From Kallotenue papyrolyticum (GTDB taxonomy: Bacteria; Chloroflexota; Chloroflexia; Chloroflexales; Kallotenuaceae): 64,000 nt of DNA. A model generated the notes under the pieces. That model did not search any database. It was not told the origin of the DNA and was given only the letters and a program-made list of their open reading frames with translations. Numbering within the stretch: the stretch's first letter is position 1; each line of letters opens with the position of its first letter. The stretch lies in contig NZ_JAGA01000001.1 of assembly GCF_000526415.1 (NCBI RefSeq), forward strand, positions 62,001 through 126,000, in the 5' to 3' direction. A program made the position numbers and the translations under genes. This document shows positions 34,071 to 41,757 of this stretch, in pieces.

Positions 34071-34117
34071 GTGTCAGTATGGTCGATGCGCTACATCTGA
34101 AAACTGACAATCTGCCC

Positions 34118-34194
34118 TGGTGACCCCAGCGGGATTCGAACCCGCGACCTTCACCTTGAAAGGGTGACGTCCTAGTCCACTAGACGATGGGGCC
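34118..34194 (-). tRNA. tRNA-Glu (anticodon UUC)
   Basis: On the minus strand the acceptor arm GGCCCCA pairs with TGGGGTC (one G-T pair). The anticodon stem TCACC/GGTGA encloses CTTTCAA with anticodon TTC. The T arm is GCGGG TTCGAAT CCCGC. The discriminator is A and CCA is encoded. Its 3' end points toward the sigma-helicase region, the orientation expected for an integration site, but I found no repeated att copy. Confidence 0.95.
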
Positions 34195-34277
34195 GCAACA
34201 AAGGATATCATACCTGAAAGTGCGCCATTCGTCAAATCGGGCGCGGCGCTCAGCCGCGCCCGCCACGTCGTTGGGCG

Positions 34278-35759
34278 CTACGCCTCGCCGGCGTAGTGCT
34301 GCAGCAGATCGACCAGTAGGCGCACGCCCACGCCGGTTGCGCCACGGCGCTGGTACGGTTTGGGCTGATCCTCGGCCTTGGGCGGCTCCTCGACCCAGGC
34401 GGTGCCGGCGATATCGAGGTGTACCCAGGGCCGCCCATCAACGAAGTGCTCCAGGAACGCGCCGCCGATGATGCTGCCGGCATTGCGCCCCGCCGAGTTT
34501 TTGATGTCGGCGATCTTGCTCTTGACCGCATCGCGGTATTCCGGCAACAGCGGCAGTTCCCAGACCAGCTCGCCGGTGCGCTCGCCCGCGGCTTTGACGC
34601 GCGCCGCCAGCTCAGCGTTGTTGGTGATCATGCCGCTGATATGCGTGCCCAGGGCCACGACCACCGCACCCGTGAGCGTGGCCAGATCGATGATCGCATC
34701 GGGCGTGTAGCGTTGCGCGTAGGAGAGCCCATCCGCCAGTACCAGGCGGCCCTCGGCGTCGGTGTTGATGATCTCCATGGTCACGCCGTTCATCGCCCGC
34801 AGGATGTCGCCGGGCTTGAAGGCGCCGCCGCCGGGCAGGTTCTCGGTAGCACAGACGATGCCGACGACATGCAGGTTGGGCAGCTTGAGATCGGCCAGGA
34901 CGCTCATCGCGCCCAGCACCGCTGCCGCGCCGGCCATGTCCATCTTCATCAGGTCCATCTTCTCGGCGGGCTTGATCGAGATGCCGCCGGAGTCGAAGGT
35001 GATGCCCTTGCCGACCAGCGCGATGGTCTTGCCCCGCCCTTTCTGGCCGTACTCCAGTACGATGAACTTGGGCGGCTCGTGCGCCGCCTGACTGACGCCC
35101 AGCATGCCGCCCATGCCCAGCTCGGCCATCTGCTCGCGGTCGAGCACTGTCAGGCGCATGCCGCCGCGCGCGGCGATCTCGCGGGCCACCTCGGCCAGGC
35201 GTGTCGGCGTGCAGACGCGTGGCGGCTCGTTGCCCAGGTCGCGCGCCAGTTTGACGCCTCGATAGACCGTCTGCGCCAGCTCCACCGCTGCCGCGTCGCC
35301 TTCGCCGACCAGGGTGACCTGCTCGATCGGGCGTTGCTGGCGCATGGCCGCCTGGCTGGCAGCGCCCTTGAACTGGTCGAAGCGATAGCTGGCCAGCAGC
35401 AAGCCCTCGGCCACGGCGCGCACCAGCTGATCGCGGTCGTGCTGCGGCAGCTCCGGCAGGGCCACCGCGCAGGCGCTGACGTTGGCTTCCTGCGCGCGAA
35501 TCAGGGCGTAGGCAAAGGCGCGGCGCAGGCGCTCCAGGCTTGCCTCGGCGCGCGGTCCCAGGCCGATCAGCAGGGTGCGCCGTGCTTTGAGGCCGCCGCT
35601 GCTGCCCAGCAGCAGGGTCTGCTTATAGCGTCCGTCGATCGCATCGTCGCCAAAGGCCTGCTGCAACGCGGCAGGCAACGGCACATCGGCGAAAACACCG
35701 CTGATCAGCAGCGGTGTTTCAACTTCGGTGAGCGGTGTGGGGCTGAGCGTGAGTTGCAT
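34278..35759 (-). CDS. pepA: Leucyl aminopeptidase (M17)
   Basis: 493 residues, typical length. Two-metal ligands and catalytic residues are in VGKGITFDSGGISIKP, MKMDMAGAAAVLGAM and the family signature NTDAEGRLVLADGL. The N-terminal macro-like domain is present (residues 1-160). It removes N-terminal residues from peptides in the cytoplasm, using Mn2+ or Zn2+. It is followed upstream on the same strand by the MBL-fold hydrolase gene with a 24-bp gap. Confidence 0.95.
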   Translation of the reverse strand: MQLTLSPTPLTEVETPLLISGVFADVPLPAALQQAFGDDAIDGRYKQTLLLGSSGGLKARRTLLIGLGPRAEASLERLRRAFAYALIRAQEANVSACAVALPELPQHDRDQLVRAVAEGLLLASYRFDQFKGAASQAAMRQQRPIEQVTLVGEGDAAAVELAQTVYRGVKLARDLGNEPPRVCTPTRLAEVAREIAARGGMRLTVLDREQMAELGMGGMLGVSQAAHEPPKFIVLEYGQKGRGKTIALVGKGITFDSGGISIKPAEKMDLMKMDMAGAAAVLGAMSVLADLKLPNLHVVGIVCATENLPGGGAFKPGDILRAMNGVTMEIINTDAEGRLVLADGLSYAQRYTPDAIIDLATLTGAVVVALGTHISGMITNNAELAARVKAAGERTGELVWELPLLPEYRDAVKSKIADIKNSAGRNAGSIIGGAFLEHFVDGRPWVHLDIAGTAWVEEPPKAEDQPKPYQRRGATGVGVRLLVDLLQHYAGEA

Positions 35760-35783
35760 GCTTGCGATTCTCTGCTATGAGGT

Positions 35784-36437
35784 CTAGACGAAACCAAAGC
35801 CGGCTGCCTCGCCGACAAAAGGATTGAGGCGCCGCTCCTCGCCGATAGTGGTGGGCTCGCCGTGGCCGGGCAGCACGCGCGTCGCGTCCGGCAGCGGCCA
35901 GAGCTCGCGGCGAATCGAGGCGAACAGTGCGCGCGCATCGCCGCCGGGCAGATCGGTGCGACCCACGCCGCGCTGAAACAGGGTATCGCCGGCGATCAGC
36001 ACCTGCTCCGCGGGCCAGAACAGGCAGACGCTGCCGGGCGAGTGACCGGGCGTGTGCAGCACCCGGCATGCGCTTGCGCCACAGTGCAGCGTCTGGCCGT
36101 GCGTTAGTGGATGATCCGCCGGACGGACCGGCTCCATGTGGAGACCGAACATGCGCGCTTGCTGTGGAACCTGCGCCAGCAGCAGATCGTCGGCGGGATG
36201 GAGATAGACCGGTACGTTGGCCTTGGCACGCAACGCTTCAACCGCGCCGACATGGTCCAGATGGGCGTGCGTCAGCACGATCGCCGTCAGCGTCGCGCCC
36301 GCCGCCTGCAGCGCCTGCCAGAGCTGTTCGGCCTCGGCGCCGGGATCGATCAGCCAGGCCTGCCGCGTCTCAGAACAGACCAGCAGGTAGGGATGTTCTG
36401 CGAACGGTCCGACCGTAAAACCGGTGATCTGCAGCAT
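35784..36437 (-). CDS. MBL-fold metallo-hydrolase (glyoxalase II-like)
   Basis: 217 residues. Metal ligands are in LTHAHLDHVGAVEAL (HxHxDH), LHTPGHSPGSVCLF and AGDTLFQRGVGRTDLPGG, with the last His in VLPGHGEPT. This matches the small hydroxyacylglutathione hydrolase-like group common in bacteria. The substrate is likely a thioester or similar; not certain. It is upstream of pepA on the same strand and probably shares its transcript. Confidence 0.85.
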   Translation of the reverse strand: MLQITGFTVGPFAEHPYLLVCSETRQAWLIDPGAEAEQLWQALQAAGATLTAIVLTHAHLDHVGAVEALRAKANVPVYLHPADDLLLAQVPQQARMFGLHMEPVRPADHPLTHGQTLHCGASACRVLHTPGHSPGSVCLFWPAEQVLIAGDTLFQRGVGRTDLPGGDARALFASIRRELWPLPDATRVLPGHGEPTTIGEERRLNPFVGEAAGFGFV

Positions 36438-36667
36438 ACCACCACCGCTTCGCGATATGTCGAACGCATCATAGCGCTAACTCGCGGCGGCGTCAAACGC
36501 GCCAGGGCACCCGCCGGAACCAGAACAGACCGCTCAGCGCGGCGGCCAGGGTCAGCAGCGTGCCGAGGGCGCTTGACCTCGAAACGGGCGTGTTCTGCCG
36601 GCCGCTGGCGCAGCGCTGCAACGGTGGTTGGATACTGGGTCATGGTTGTGGTCATGGAAGTCTCCCG
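36438..36667 (-). other. Intergenic region with a broken small-membrane-protein-like frame
   Basis: On the minus strand MTTTMTQYPTTVAALRQRPA begins after a plausible site. In a shifted frame, the downstream part reads SALGTLLTLAAALSGLFWF and RRVPWRV before a stop, a typical single membrane helix. The two parts are in different frames, so this is either a small pseudogene or chance. No other feature is seen. Confidence 0.3.
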
Positions 36668-36696
36668 GCGGGACGAGCCCCGGGGACTCGTCCCGC
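36668..36696 (-). terminator. Strong stem-loop after the HtrA protease
   Basis: A perfect 10-bp stem GCGGGACGAG/CTCGTCCCGC with a 9-nt loop lies 15 bp past the protease stop. No T-run follows. Confidence 0.5.
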
Positions 36697-36710
36697 GCAT
36701 GCGCTGCTGG

Positions 36711-37952
36711 TTAGCCCATCTGTTGCGGCCAGGCCTGCAGGGTCACGCTGACCTGCTGCTGCCGGCCGTCGCGCACGATGGTGAGCGTGATCTGATCGCC
36801 GGGGTTGTGACCGGTGAGCGCGTCCGCCAGTTCGGAAAGATTGCGCACGGGCATACCGTTGACCGCGGTGATCACGTCGCCGCCGCGCGGCACGCGCTCG
36901 TTCTGGCCCTGCCCGCCGCGCAGCCCGGCGGCAGCAGCCGGACTCCCCGGCACCACTTCGGTGATCAGCACGCCTTCGCTGATCGACAGGCCCTGATCGC
37001 GGGCGATGGTGGCATCCAGCGGCTGGCCGGCAATGCCCAGCCAGACCGGTTCCAGGCGCGCGCCGGCTTCCAGTTGCGGCAGCAGGCGCTTGGCGGTGTT
37101 GATCGGTATGGCAAAGCCGACGCCGACCGAGCCACGTACCGGCGATTCGATCATGGTGTTGATGCCGATCACCTCGCCGCGCGCGTTCAGCAGCGGTCCG
37201 CCCGAGTTGCCGGGGTTGATCGGCGCATCGGTCTGGATCAGGTTGCGCCGCACGCGTCCATCCTCCGGCACCCAGTCGCGCTTGACGGCGCTGATGATGC
37301 CCTGCGTCACGCTGTTCTCCAGCCCGAAGGGGCTGCCGATGGCGATCGCTGTCTCGCCGACCTGCACCTGGTCGGAGTCGCCCAGCCGCGCCACGGGCAC
37401 GCCCTCGGGCGGCGCGACGCGCAACAGGGCCAGATCGTTGCCGCGATCGTAGCCCAGCAGTTGGGCTTCGCGCTGCTGGCCGTTGCTGAAGCGCACGCTG
37501 ATGCCGCGTGCCTCGGCGACGACATGGTAGTTGGTCAGGATCAGGCCGCGCGCGTCGACCACCACGCCCGAACCGCTGCCGTAGGCCTGCATGCCCAGCG
37601 GCGTTTCGCCCAGCGCCTGAATCTGCACGACGGCTTCGTGCACGGCGGCATACACCTGACCGGCAACCGTGGCGGCGGGCGCGGTGACGGCGCTCACCGT
37701 CTGTGGGGTGGTGCCGGTAGCGCTCGGCTGGGCCTGAAGCGTGGTGGCGCGTCCGGTGTTCAACCAGTGGTAGGTTACCGCCGCGCCGGTCATGCCGCCG
37801 CCGGCAGCGCTGCTGAGCAGCGCCAAGCCCAGGGCGGTGGTGCGCAGCCAGCGCCGTGAACGCCGGCGCGGGGCTGGAGTGGGCACGGGCGCCAGGCTCT
37901 CCTGTGGCCCCGCGCCGAGGGCTGGTTCTGAGTCAAAGCGATACGGCTCCAT
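36711..37952 (-). CDS. HtrA/DegP-like membrane-anchored serine protease with PDZ domain
   Basis: 413 residues. A cytoplasmic Pro/Arg-rich tail precedes one membrane helix (about 36-60). The trypsin-like domain has H143 in LTNYHVVAEARG, D173 in GNDLALLRV and S250 in INPGNSGGPLLN. A PDZ domain (about 310-405) includes GVLITEVVPGSPAAAAGLRGG and GDVITAVNG. Such proteases degrade or refold damaged envelope proteins. GGAGG lies 4-8 nt before the ATG. Upstream stand six 11-bp-phased boxes shared with the promoter of the adjacent two-component system, so control by that system is likely. Confidence 0.92.
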   Translation of the reverse strand: MEPYRFDSEPALGAGPQESLAPVPTPAPRRRSRRWLRTTALGLALLSSAAGGGMTGAAVTYHWLNTGRATTLQAQPSATGTTPQTVSAVTAPAATVAGQVYAAVHEAVVQIQALGETPLGMQAYGSGSGVVVDARGLILTNYHVVAEARGISVRFSNGQQREAQLLGYDRGNDLALLRVAPPEGVPVARLGDSDQVQVGETAIAIGSPFGLENSVTQGIISAVKRDWVPEDGRVRRNLIQTDAPINPGNSGGPLLNARGEVIGINTMIESPVRGSVGVGFAIPINTAKRLLPQLEAGARLEPVWLGIAGQPLDATIARDQGLSISEGVLITEVVPGSPAAAAGLRGGQGQNERVPRGGDVITAVNGMPVRNLSELADALTGHNPGDQITLTIVRDGRQQQVSVTLQAWPQQMG

Positions 37953-37984
37953 ACATCCTCCAGATACGCTTGGTTTGCATCTGA

Positions 37985-38060
37985 AGGATAGCTGTGCCGG
38001 CTGAGGAAGCGCTAAGGGTGATCTGAGCCGGCGCTAAGGTCTGGCTAAGGAGAGGCTGAG
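37985..38060 (-). promoter_or_regulatory. Six 11-bp-phased response-regulator boxes and -10 of the htrA promoter
   Basis: On the plus strand GGCTGAG, CGCTAAG, ATCTGAG, CGCTAAG, GGCTAAG and GGCTGAG start at 37999, 38010, 38021, 38032, 38043 and 38054, exactly 11 bp apart. The box nearest the gene ends 8 bp from a minus-strand -10, TATCCT (37985-37990). Direct repeats with 11-bp phase are the usual target of OmpR/PhoB-type dimers. Confidence 0.75.
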
Positions 38061-38073
38061 TGGGCGGCGACCC

Positions 38074-39537
38074 TCAGGCAACCGGTGCAGACTGCGCCTC
38101 CTGCGGCAGCGCCACGGCGGCGCGGGGTAGCACGACGGTAAAGGTACTGCCGCGGCCCGGCGCGCTCTCGACGCTGATCGTCCCGCCCTGGTGCTCGATC
38201 AGCGTCTTGGCGATGGCCAGGCCCAGGCCGGAGCCGCCGCCGGTACGCGCGCTGTCGGCGCGGTAGAAGCGCTCAAAGATGTGGGGCAGTGCTTCGGGCG
38301 CGATGCCGATCCCGGTGTCCTGCACGCTGATGGCGACGCTCTGCTCGCGCGCGGCGGTGGCGATGCGGATCGTGCCCGTCACGGGCGTGAACTTAAGCGC
38401 ATTGTCCACCAGGATCAGCAGCACCTGTTTGAGCGCGTCGGGATCGCCCAGCACCGCCAGCTCCAGCGCGTTGTCGCAGACGATGCGTCGCTCCGGTTCG
38501 AGCAGGCGCAGGTTGCGGCACAGATCGTCGATCAGCGGGCGGATGCGCACCGCCTCGCGGCGCAGCGGTCGGCCGGCATCGGCGCGCGCCAGCATCAACA
38601 GATCGTTGACCAGGCGACTCATGCGCTCGGTCTCTTCGGCCATATCGGCCAGCACCGCCGCGCGATCGGCCTCGCTGATCGGCGGCTGGCGGCGCAGCAA
38701 GCCAATGTTGCCGCGGATCGTCGTCAGCGGCGTGCGCAGCTCGTGCGAGGCATCGGCCACAAAGCGACGCTGCGCTTCGAGCGCTTGCGCCTCCTGGCGG
38801 TAGGCGGCCTGCAACGCCGCCAACATCTCGTTGAAGGTCGTCGCCAGGCGCCCGATCTCATCCTGTGGCCCCTGATAGTTGACGCGGCGGCTGAAGTCGC
38901 GCTCGGCGCCGATGGCATGCGCCGTCTGCGTGATGCGATCGATCGGACGCAGCGCGGTGCCGGCCAGCACCCAGCCAACGCCAAAGGCCAGCAGCGTCGC
39001 CAGACTGCTGCCGGCGATCAACACCTGGCGCAACGCATCCAGCGCACGGTCCTGCTCCTCGATCGAACGGGCCAGCTGCACCGCGCCGATCACCTGATCG
39101 TTGACCAGCACCGGACGCGTATAGACCAGCAGTTGCTCGCCCTGGATGTCGATCGACTCGCTCCAGCTCTGCCCGCGCTGGATCACCGCGCGACCGCGCT
39201 CGCTGAGAGGTAGCTCCAGCGCTTCGCGCATCAGATTGTACGTCTGGTACAGGGGCCGGCCCTGCGGGGTGATCGTCTGGACAAAGGTTTCGGGGGTGGC
39301 GAATTTGGTGTTGGGCAGCGTGATCGTGTCGATGCGGTATTCGCGGTTGTTGAAGGAAAAGAACTGGCTGGTGATCACCTGGCGATCCAGCAGCCGTTCG
39401 GCCTCGGCAGCGAGTGTATCCTGGACGAAGCCCAGCGTGGCGCGTTCCAGCGTCATGTAGAGCGTGACGCTGAAGATGATCAGCGTCAGCGCCAGGATCG
39501 ACGAGTAGAGCAGCGTGAGTCGCAGGCGAATCGACAT
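38074..39537 (-). CDS. Two-component sensor histidine kinase (membrane-bound, HAMP)
   Basis: 487 residues. Two membrane helices (about 8-30 and 170-195) flank an extracytoplasmic domain of about 140 residues. A HAMP domain follows (LRPIDRITQTAHAIGAERDF). The phosphoacceptor is H265 in FVADASHELRTPLTTIRGN. The ATP-binding domain has VLLILVDNALKFTPVTG, DTGIGIAPEALPHIFERFYR and GSGLGLAIAKTLIEHQGG. It is encoded 23 bp after its response regulator and precedes the htrA promoter. Envelope stress is the likely signal because the htrA-like gene carries the same operator boxes (inference). Confidence 0.93.
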   Translation of the reverse strand: MSIRLRLTLLYSSILALTLIIFSVTLYMTLERATLGFVQDTLAAEAERLLDRQVITSQFFSFNNREYRIDTITLPNTKFATPETFVQTITPQGRPLYQTYNLMREALELPLSERGRAVIQRGQSWSESIDIQGEQLLVYTRPVLVNDQVIGAVQLARSIEEQDRALDALRQVLIAGSSLATLLAFGVGWVLAGTALRPIDRITQTAHAIGAERDFSRRVNYQGPQDEIGRLATTFNEMLAALQAAYRQEAQALEAQRRFVADASHELRTPLTTIRGNIGLLRRQPPISEADRAAVLADMAEETERMSRLVNDLLMLARADAGRPLRREAVRIRPLIDDLCRNLRLLEPERRIVCDNALELAVLGDPDALKQVLLILVDNALKFTPVTGTIRIATAAREQSVAISVQDTGIGIAPEALPHIFERFYRADSARTGGGSGLGLAIAKTLIEHQGGTISVESAPGRGSTFTVVLPRAAVALPQEAQSAPVA

Positions 39538-39560
39538 ATCCCGACGTGCCTTCCCGGCGC

Positions 39561-40235
39561 TCAGGCTTCGCGCAGCACGTAGCCGACGCCACGCACGGTC
39601 TGGATCAGGCGCGGCTCGCCGCCGGCCTCGGTCTTGTTGCGCAGGTAGCCGATATACACTTCGAGCACGTTGCCGTCGCCGCCGAAGTCATAGCCCCACA
39701 CATCCTGCAGAATGCGCTCGCGCGGCAGCACCTGGCGCGGATGGCGCAGCAGGTAGGCCAGCAGATCGAACTCTTTGGGGCTGAGGTTGAACTGGCGCTC
39801 GCCGCGGCGGGTTTCGCGCGTGACCGGGTCGAGGTACAGGTCGGCGTACTGCAGCGGATGCTCCAGGGCCGTAGGCGTGGCGCGACGCAGCAGGGCGCGC
39901 AGGCGCGCCAACAGCTCTTCGGGGGCGAAGGGCTTGACCAGGTAGTCATCGGCGCCGCTGTCCAGCCCTAGCACGCGGTCCTCGATCGCATCGCGCGCGG
40001 TCAACATCAGGATCGGTGTGTCATCGGCTGCGCGGATGCGCCGCGCGACCTCGATACCGTCCAGGCCGGGCATGAGCCAGTCGAGCACGACTACGTCTGG
40101 GCGGTGGGCACGCGCCTGGGCGATGGCGTCGTGCCCGTCCAGCGCCGTGATCACGTGGTAGCCCTCGTAGGCCAGCGTCCGGCGCAGCATATCGATGATT
40201 TTGCGATCGTCGTCAACAATCAGAACGGTTGCCAT
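39561..40235 (-). CDS. OmpR/PhoB-family response regulator
   Basis: 224 residues. The receiver domain has the acidic pair in [10 protein letters not shown], the phosphoacceptor D52 in [13 protein letters not shown] and K in [16 protein letters not shown]. The C-terminal winged helix has [34 protein letters not shown] and [13 protein letters not shown]-type recognition (here [13 protein letters not shown]). It is paired with the kinase immediately downstream. Four boxes similar to those of htrA occur upstream of its own -10, suggesting autoregulation. Confidence 0.95.
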   Translation of the reverse strand: MATVLIVDDDRKIIDMLRRTLAYEGYHVITALDGHDAIAQARAHRPDVVVLDWLMPGLDGIEVARRIRAADDTPILMLTARDAIEDRVLGLDSGADDYLVKPFAPEELLARLRALLRRATPTALEHPLQYADLYLDPVTRETRRGERQFNLSPKEFDLLAYLLRHPRQVLPRERILQDVWGYDFGGDGNVLEVYIGYLRNKTEAGGEPRLIQTVRGVGYVLREA

Positions 40236-40351
40236 GCCGTCTGCTCCGTATGAATCCTACCACGGCGTCGCCGGTTCGGCCCACAGCAATGACGCACGAG
40301 TCGTTCCGGCCCTCCCCCAGATGCCGGAGCGATGCTCGTACGCCTAGGCCT

Positions 40352-40405
40352 AGTGTAGCGATCGTGGCTAAGACCAGCCTGAACGCCGGCTGAGAAAACG
40401 CCAAG
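40352..40405 (-). promoter_or_regulatory. Four 11-bp-phased boxes and -10 of the response-regulator promoter
   Basis: On the plus strand GGCTAAG (40366), GCCTGAA (40377), GGCTGAG (40388) and CGCCAAG (40399) are exactly 11 bp apart. The proximal box is 8 bp from a minus-strand -10, TACACT (40352-40357), the same spacing as at htrA. Confidence 0.7.
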
Positions 40406-40413
40406 AATCGGGG

Positions 40414-41757
40414 CTACTGGCTGGTGGAGAAGCGGCGTTGGCTGGCCTGTTCAACCTCGTCGATGGCGGCCTGGATGCCATCCTGGGTCTGGCGGATCAC
40501 GGCGTCGAGATCGGCATTGGGATCGAAGACGGCGCTGACGGCGGCCTTCCAGAGCTCATTGGCGCGCTGGTAGGCTTCCAGCTTGTAGGGACGCGCCGTT
40601 GTGAGCTGTTCAAAGAAGGGCTGCAACAGCGGATCGCTGCGCATGGCGGGATCCTCGTACAAGCGCGTGCGCACCGGGTAGCGGCCCAGCTCGCTCGCCA
40701 GCCGCCGCGCGTAGGGATCGGCGACGGCCCACTTCATCACCTCAAAGGCGGCCTCCGGGTGGCGCGCGCCGCTGGGAACGAAGAGGCTGCCGCCGCCCTG
40801 CACCGAGCCGCCGGCGTTGGGCCCCTGGCCGCGCGGCAGGGGCGCGGTGCCGACATCGGCCAGGAGCTCCGGCGCTTCCTGGCGCAGGCGCGCCAGATCC
40901 CAGGGGCCGGAGAAGAACATGGCGACCTTGCCGGCGGCGAAGAGCCGCACCGGATGGTCGCTCTGGCGCATGATCGGCGGCGGCAGCGTGCCGTGGTGGC
41001 GTTCCAGGCCCAGGCGTCGGTGCAGCCAGAGCGTTTCTGCTACCGGCGGCGTGTCAATGGTGGCGACGATGCGGCCGTCGCGCTCGGTCAGCAGATCGCC
41101 GCCGGCAGCGTTGATCATGCCGGCCATGGCCCAGCCGCTGGCGCTCAGCGCCAGGCCGTACTGCGAGCCATCGCTCTCGGTCAGGCGCGCCGCCATGCGC
41201 TCCAGATCCGCAAAGGTCCAGCCGGCAACCGGCTCGGGCAGGCCCGCCTCGCGCAGCAGGCGCTTGTTGTAGATGGTGAAGAGCGTGTTGATGTCGAGCG
41301 GGACACCATAGTGCCGCCCTTTCCAGATCACGTCTTCCATGGCGCCGGGCATGAATTCGTTTTCGACGTTCCAGGCGCGCCAGGCCTCATCCAACGGTTG
41401 GGCCAGCCCGAGCGCGCCGAAGGCGAAGGCATGACCATGCGCCAGGTCGGGCGGATTGCCCTGGCTCACCGCCAGCTCGATGCGCTGCCGCATCTCTTCC
41501 CAGAGAATGCCGCTGGTCGGTTCGATGCGGATGTTGGGGTAGGCGCGCTCGAAGTCGCGGAACAGGTCGCGGATCGGCGCGGTATCGACGTAGTCGGCGG
41601 CTAGCCAGACGCGCAACGTGATCGGCGTGCCGGTGATGGCCGGATTGCGCGGCGGGACGTCGGCAGGCCAGGCGCGTGGTGTTTCCCAGGCGCCGCAGGC
41701 CGCGATTAGACTACTTGTGATGATGAGCAGCAGCTGGTGGAACCAGCAGCGGGGCAT
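40414..41757 (-). CDS. ABC-type sugar-binding lipoprotein without neighbouring permeases
   Basis: 447 residues. A signal peptide with lipobox LIAAC near residues 17-21 anchors the mature protein. The family 1 extracellular solute-binding fold is recognisable: TLRVWLAADYVD, GNPPDLAHGHAFAFG, WKGRHYGVPLDINTLFTIYN and VAMFFSGPWDLARL. No transport permease or ATPase lies beside it. Its start overlaps the 3' end of the Cache-HAMP-SpoIIE phosphatase gene by 47 bp, so it may be the ligand-binding partner of that sensor. AAGGAG precedes the chosen ATG by 7 nt; an upstream ATG 8 codons earlier is possible. Confidence 0.85.
   Translation of the reverse strand: MPRCWFHQLLLIITSSLIAACGAWETPRAWPADVPPRNPAITGTPITLRVWLAADYVDTAPIRDLFRDFERAYPNIRIEPTSGILWEEMRQRIELAVSQGNPPDLAHGHAFAFGALGLAQPLDEAWRAWNVENEFMPGAMEDVIWKGRHYGVPLDINTLFTIYNKRLLREAGLPEPVAGWTFADLERMAARLTESDGSQYGLALSASGWAMAGMINAAGGDLLTERDGRIVATIDTPPVAETLWLHRRLGLERHHGTLPPPIMRQSDHPVRLFAAGKVAMFFSGPWDLARLRQEAPELLADVGTAPLPRGQGPNAGGSVQGGGSLFVPSGARHPEAAFEVMKWAVADPYARRLASELGRYPVRTRLYEDPAMRSDPLLQPFFEQLTTARPYKLEAYQRANELWKAAVSAVFDPNADLDAVIRQTQDGIQAAIDEVEQASQRRFSTSQ

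Noticed and set aside
34118-34140. Duplicate of the tRNA-Glu 3' end as a second attachment site
   Set aside because: No second copy of the T-arm segment was found by reading the region down to 28 kb.
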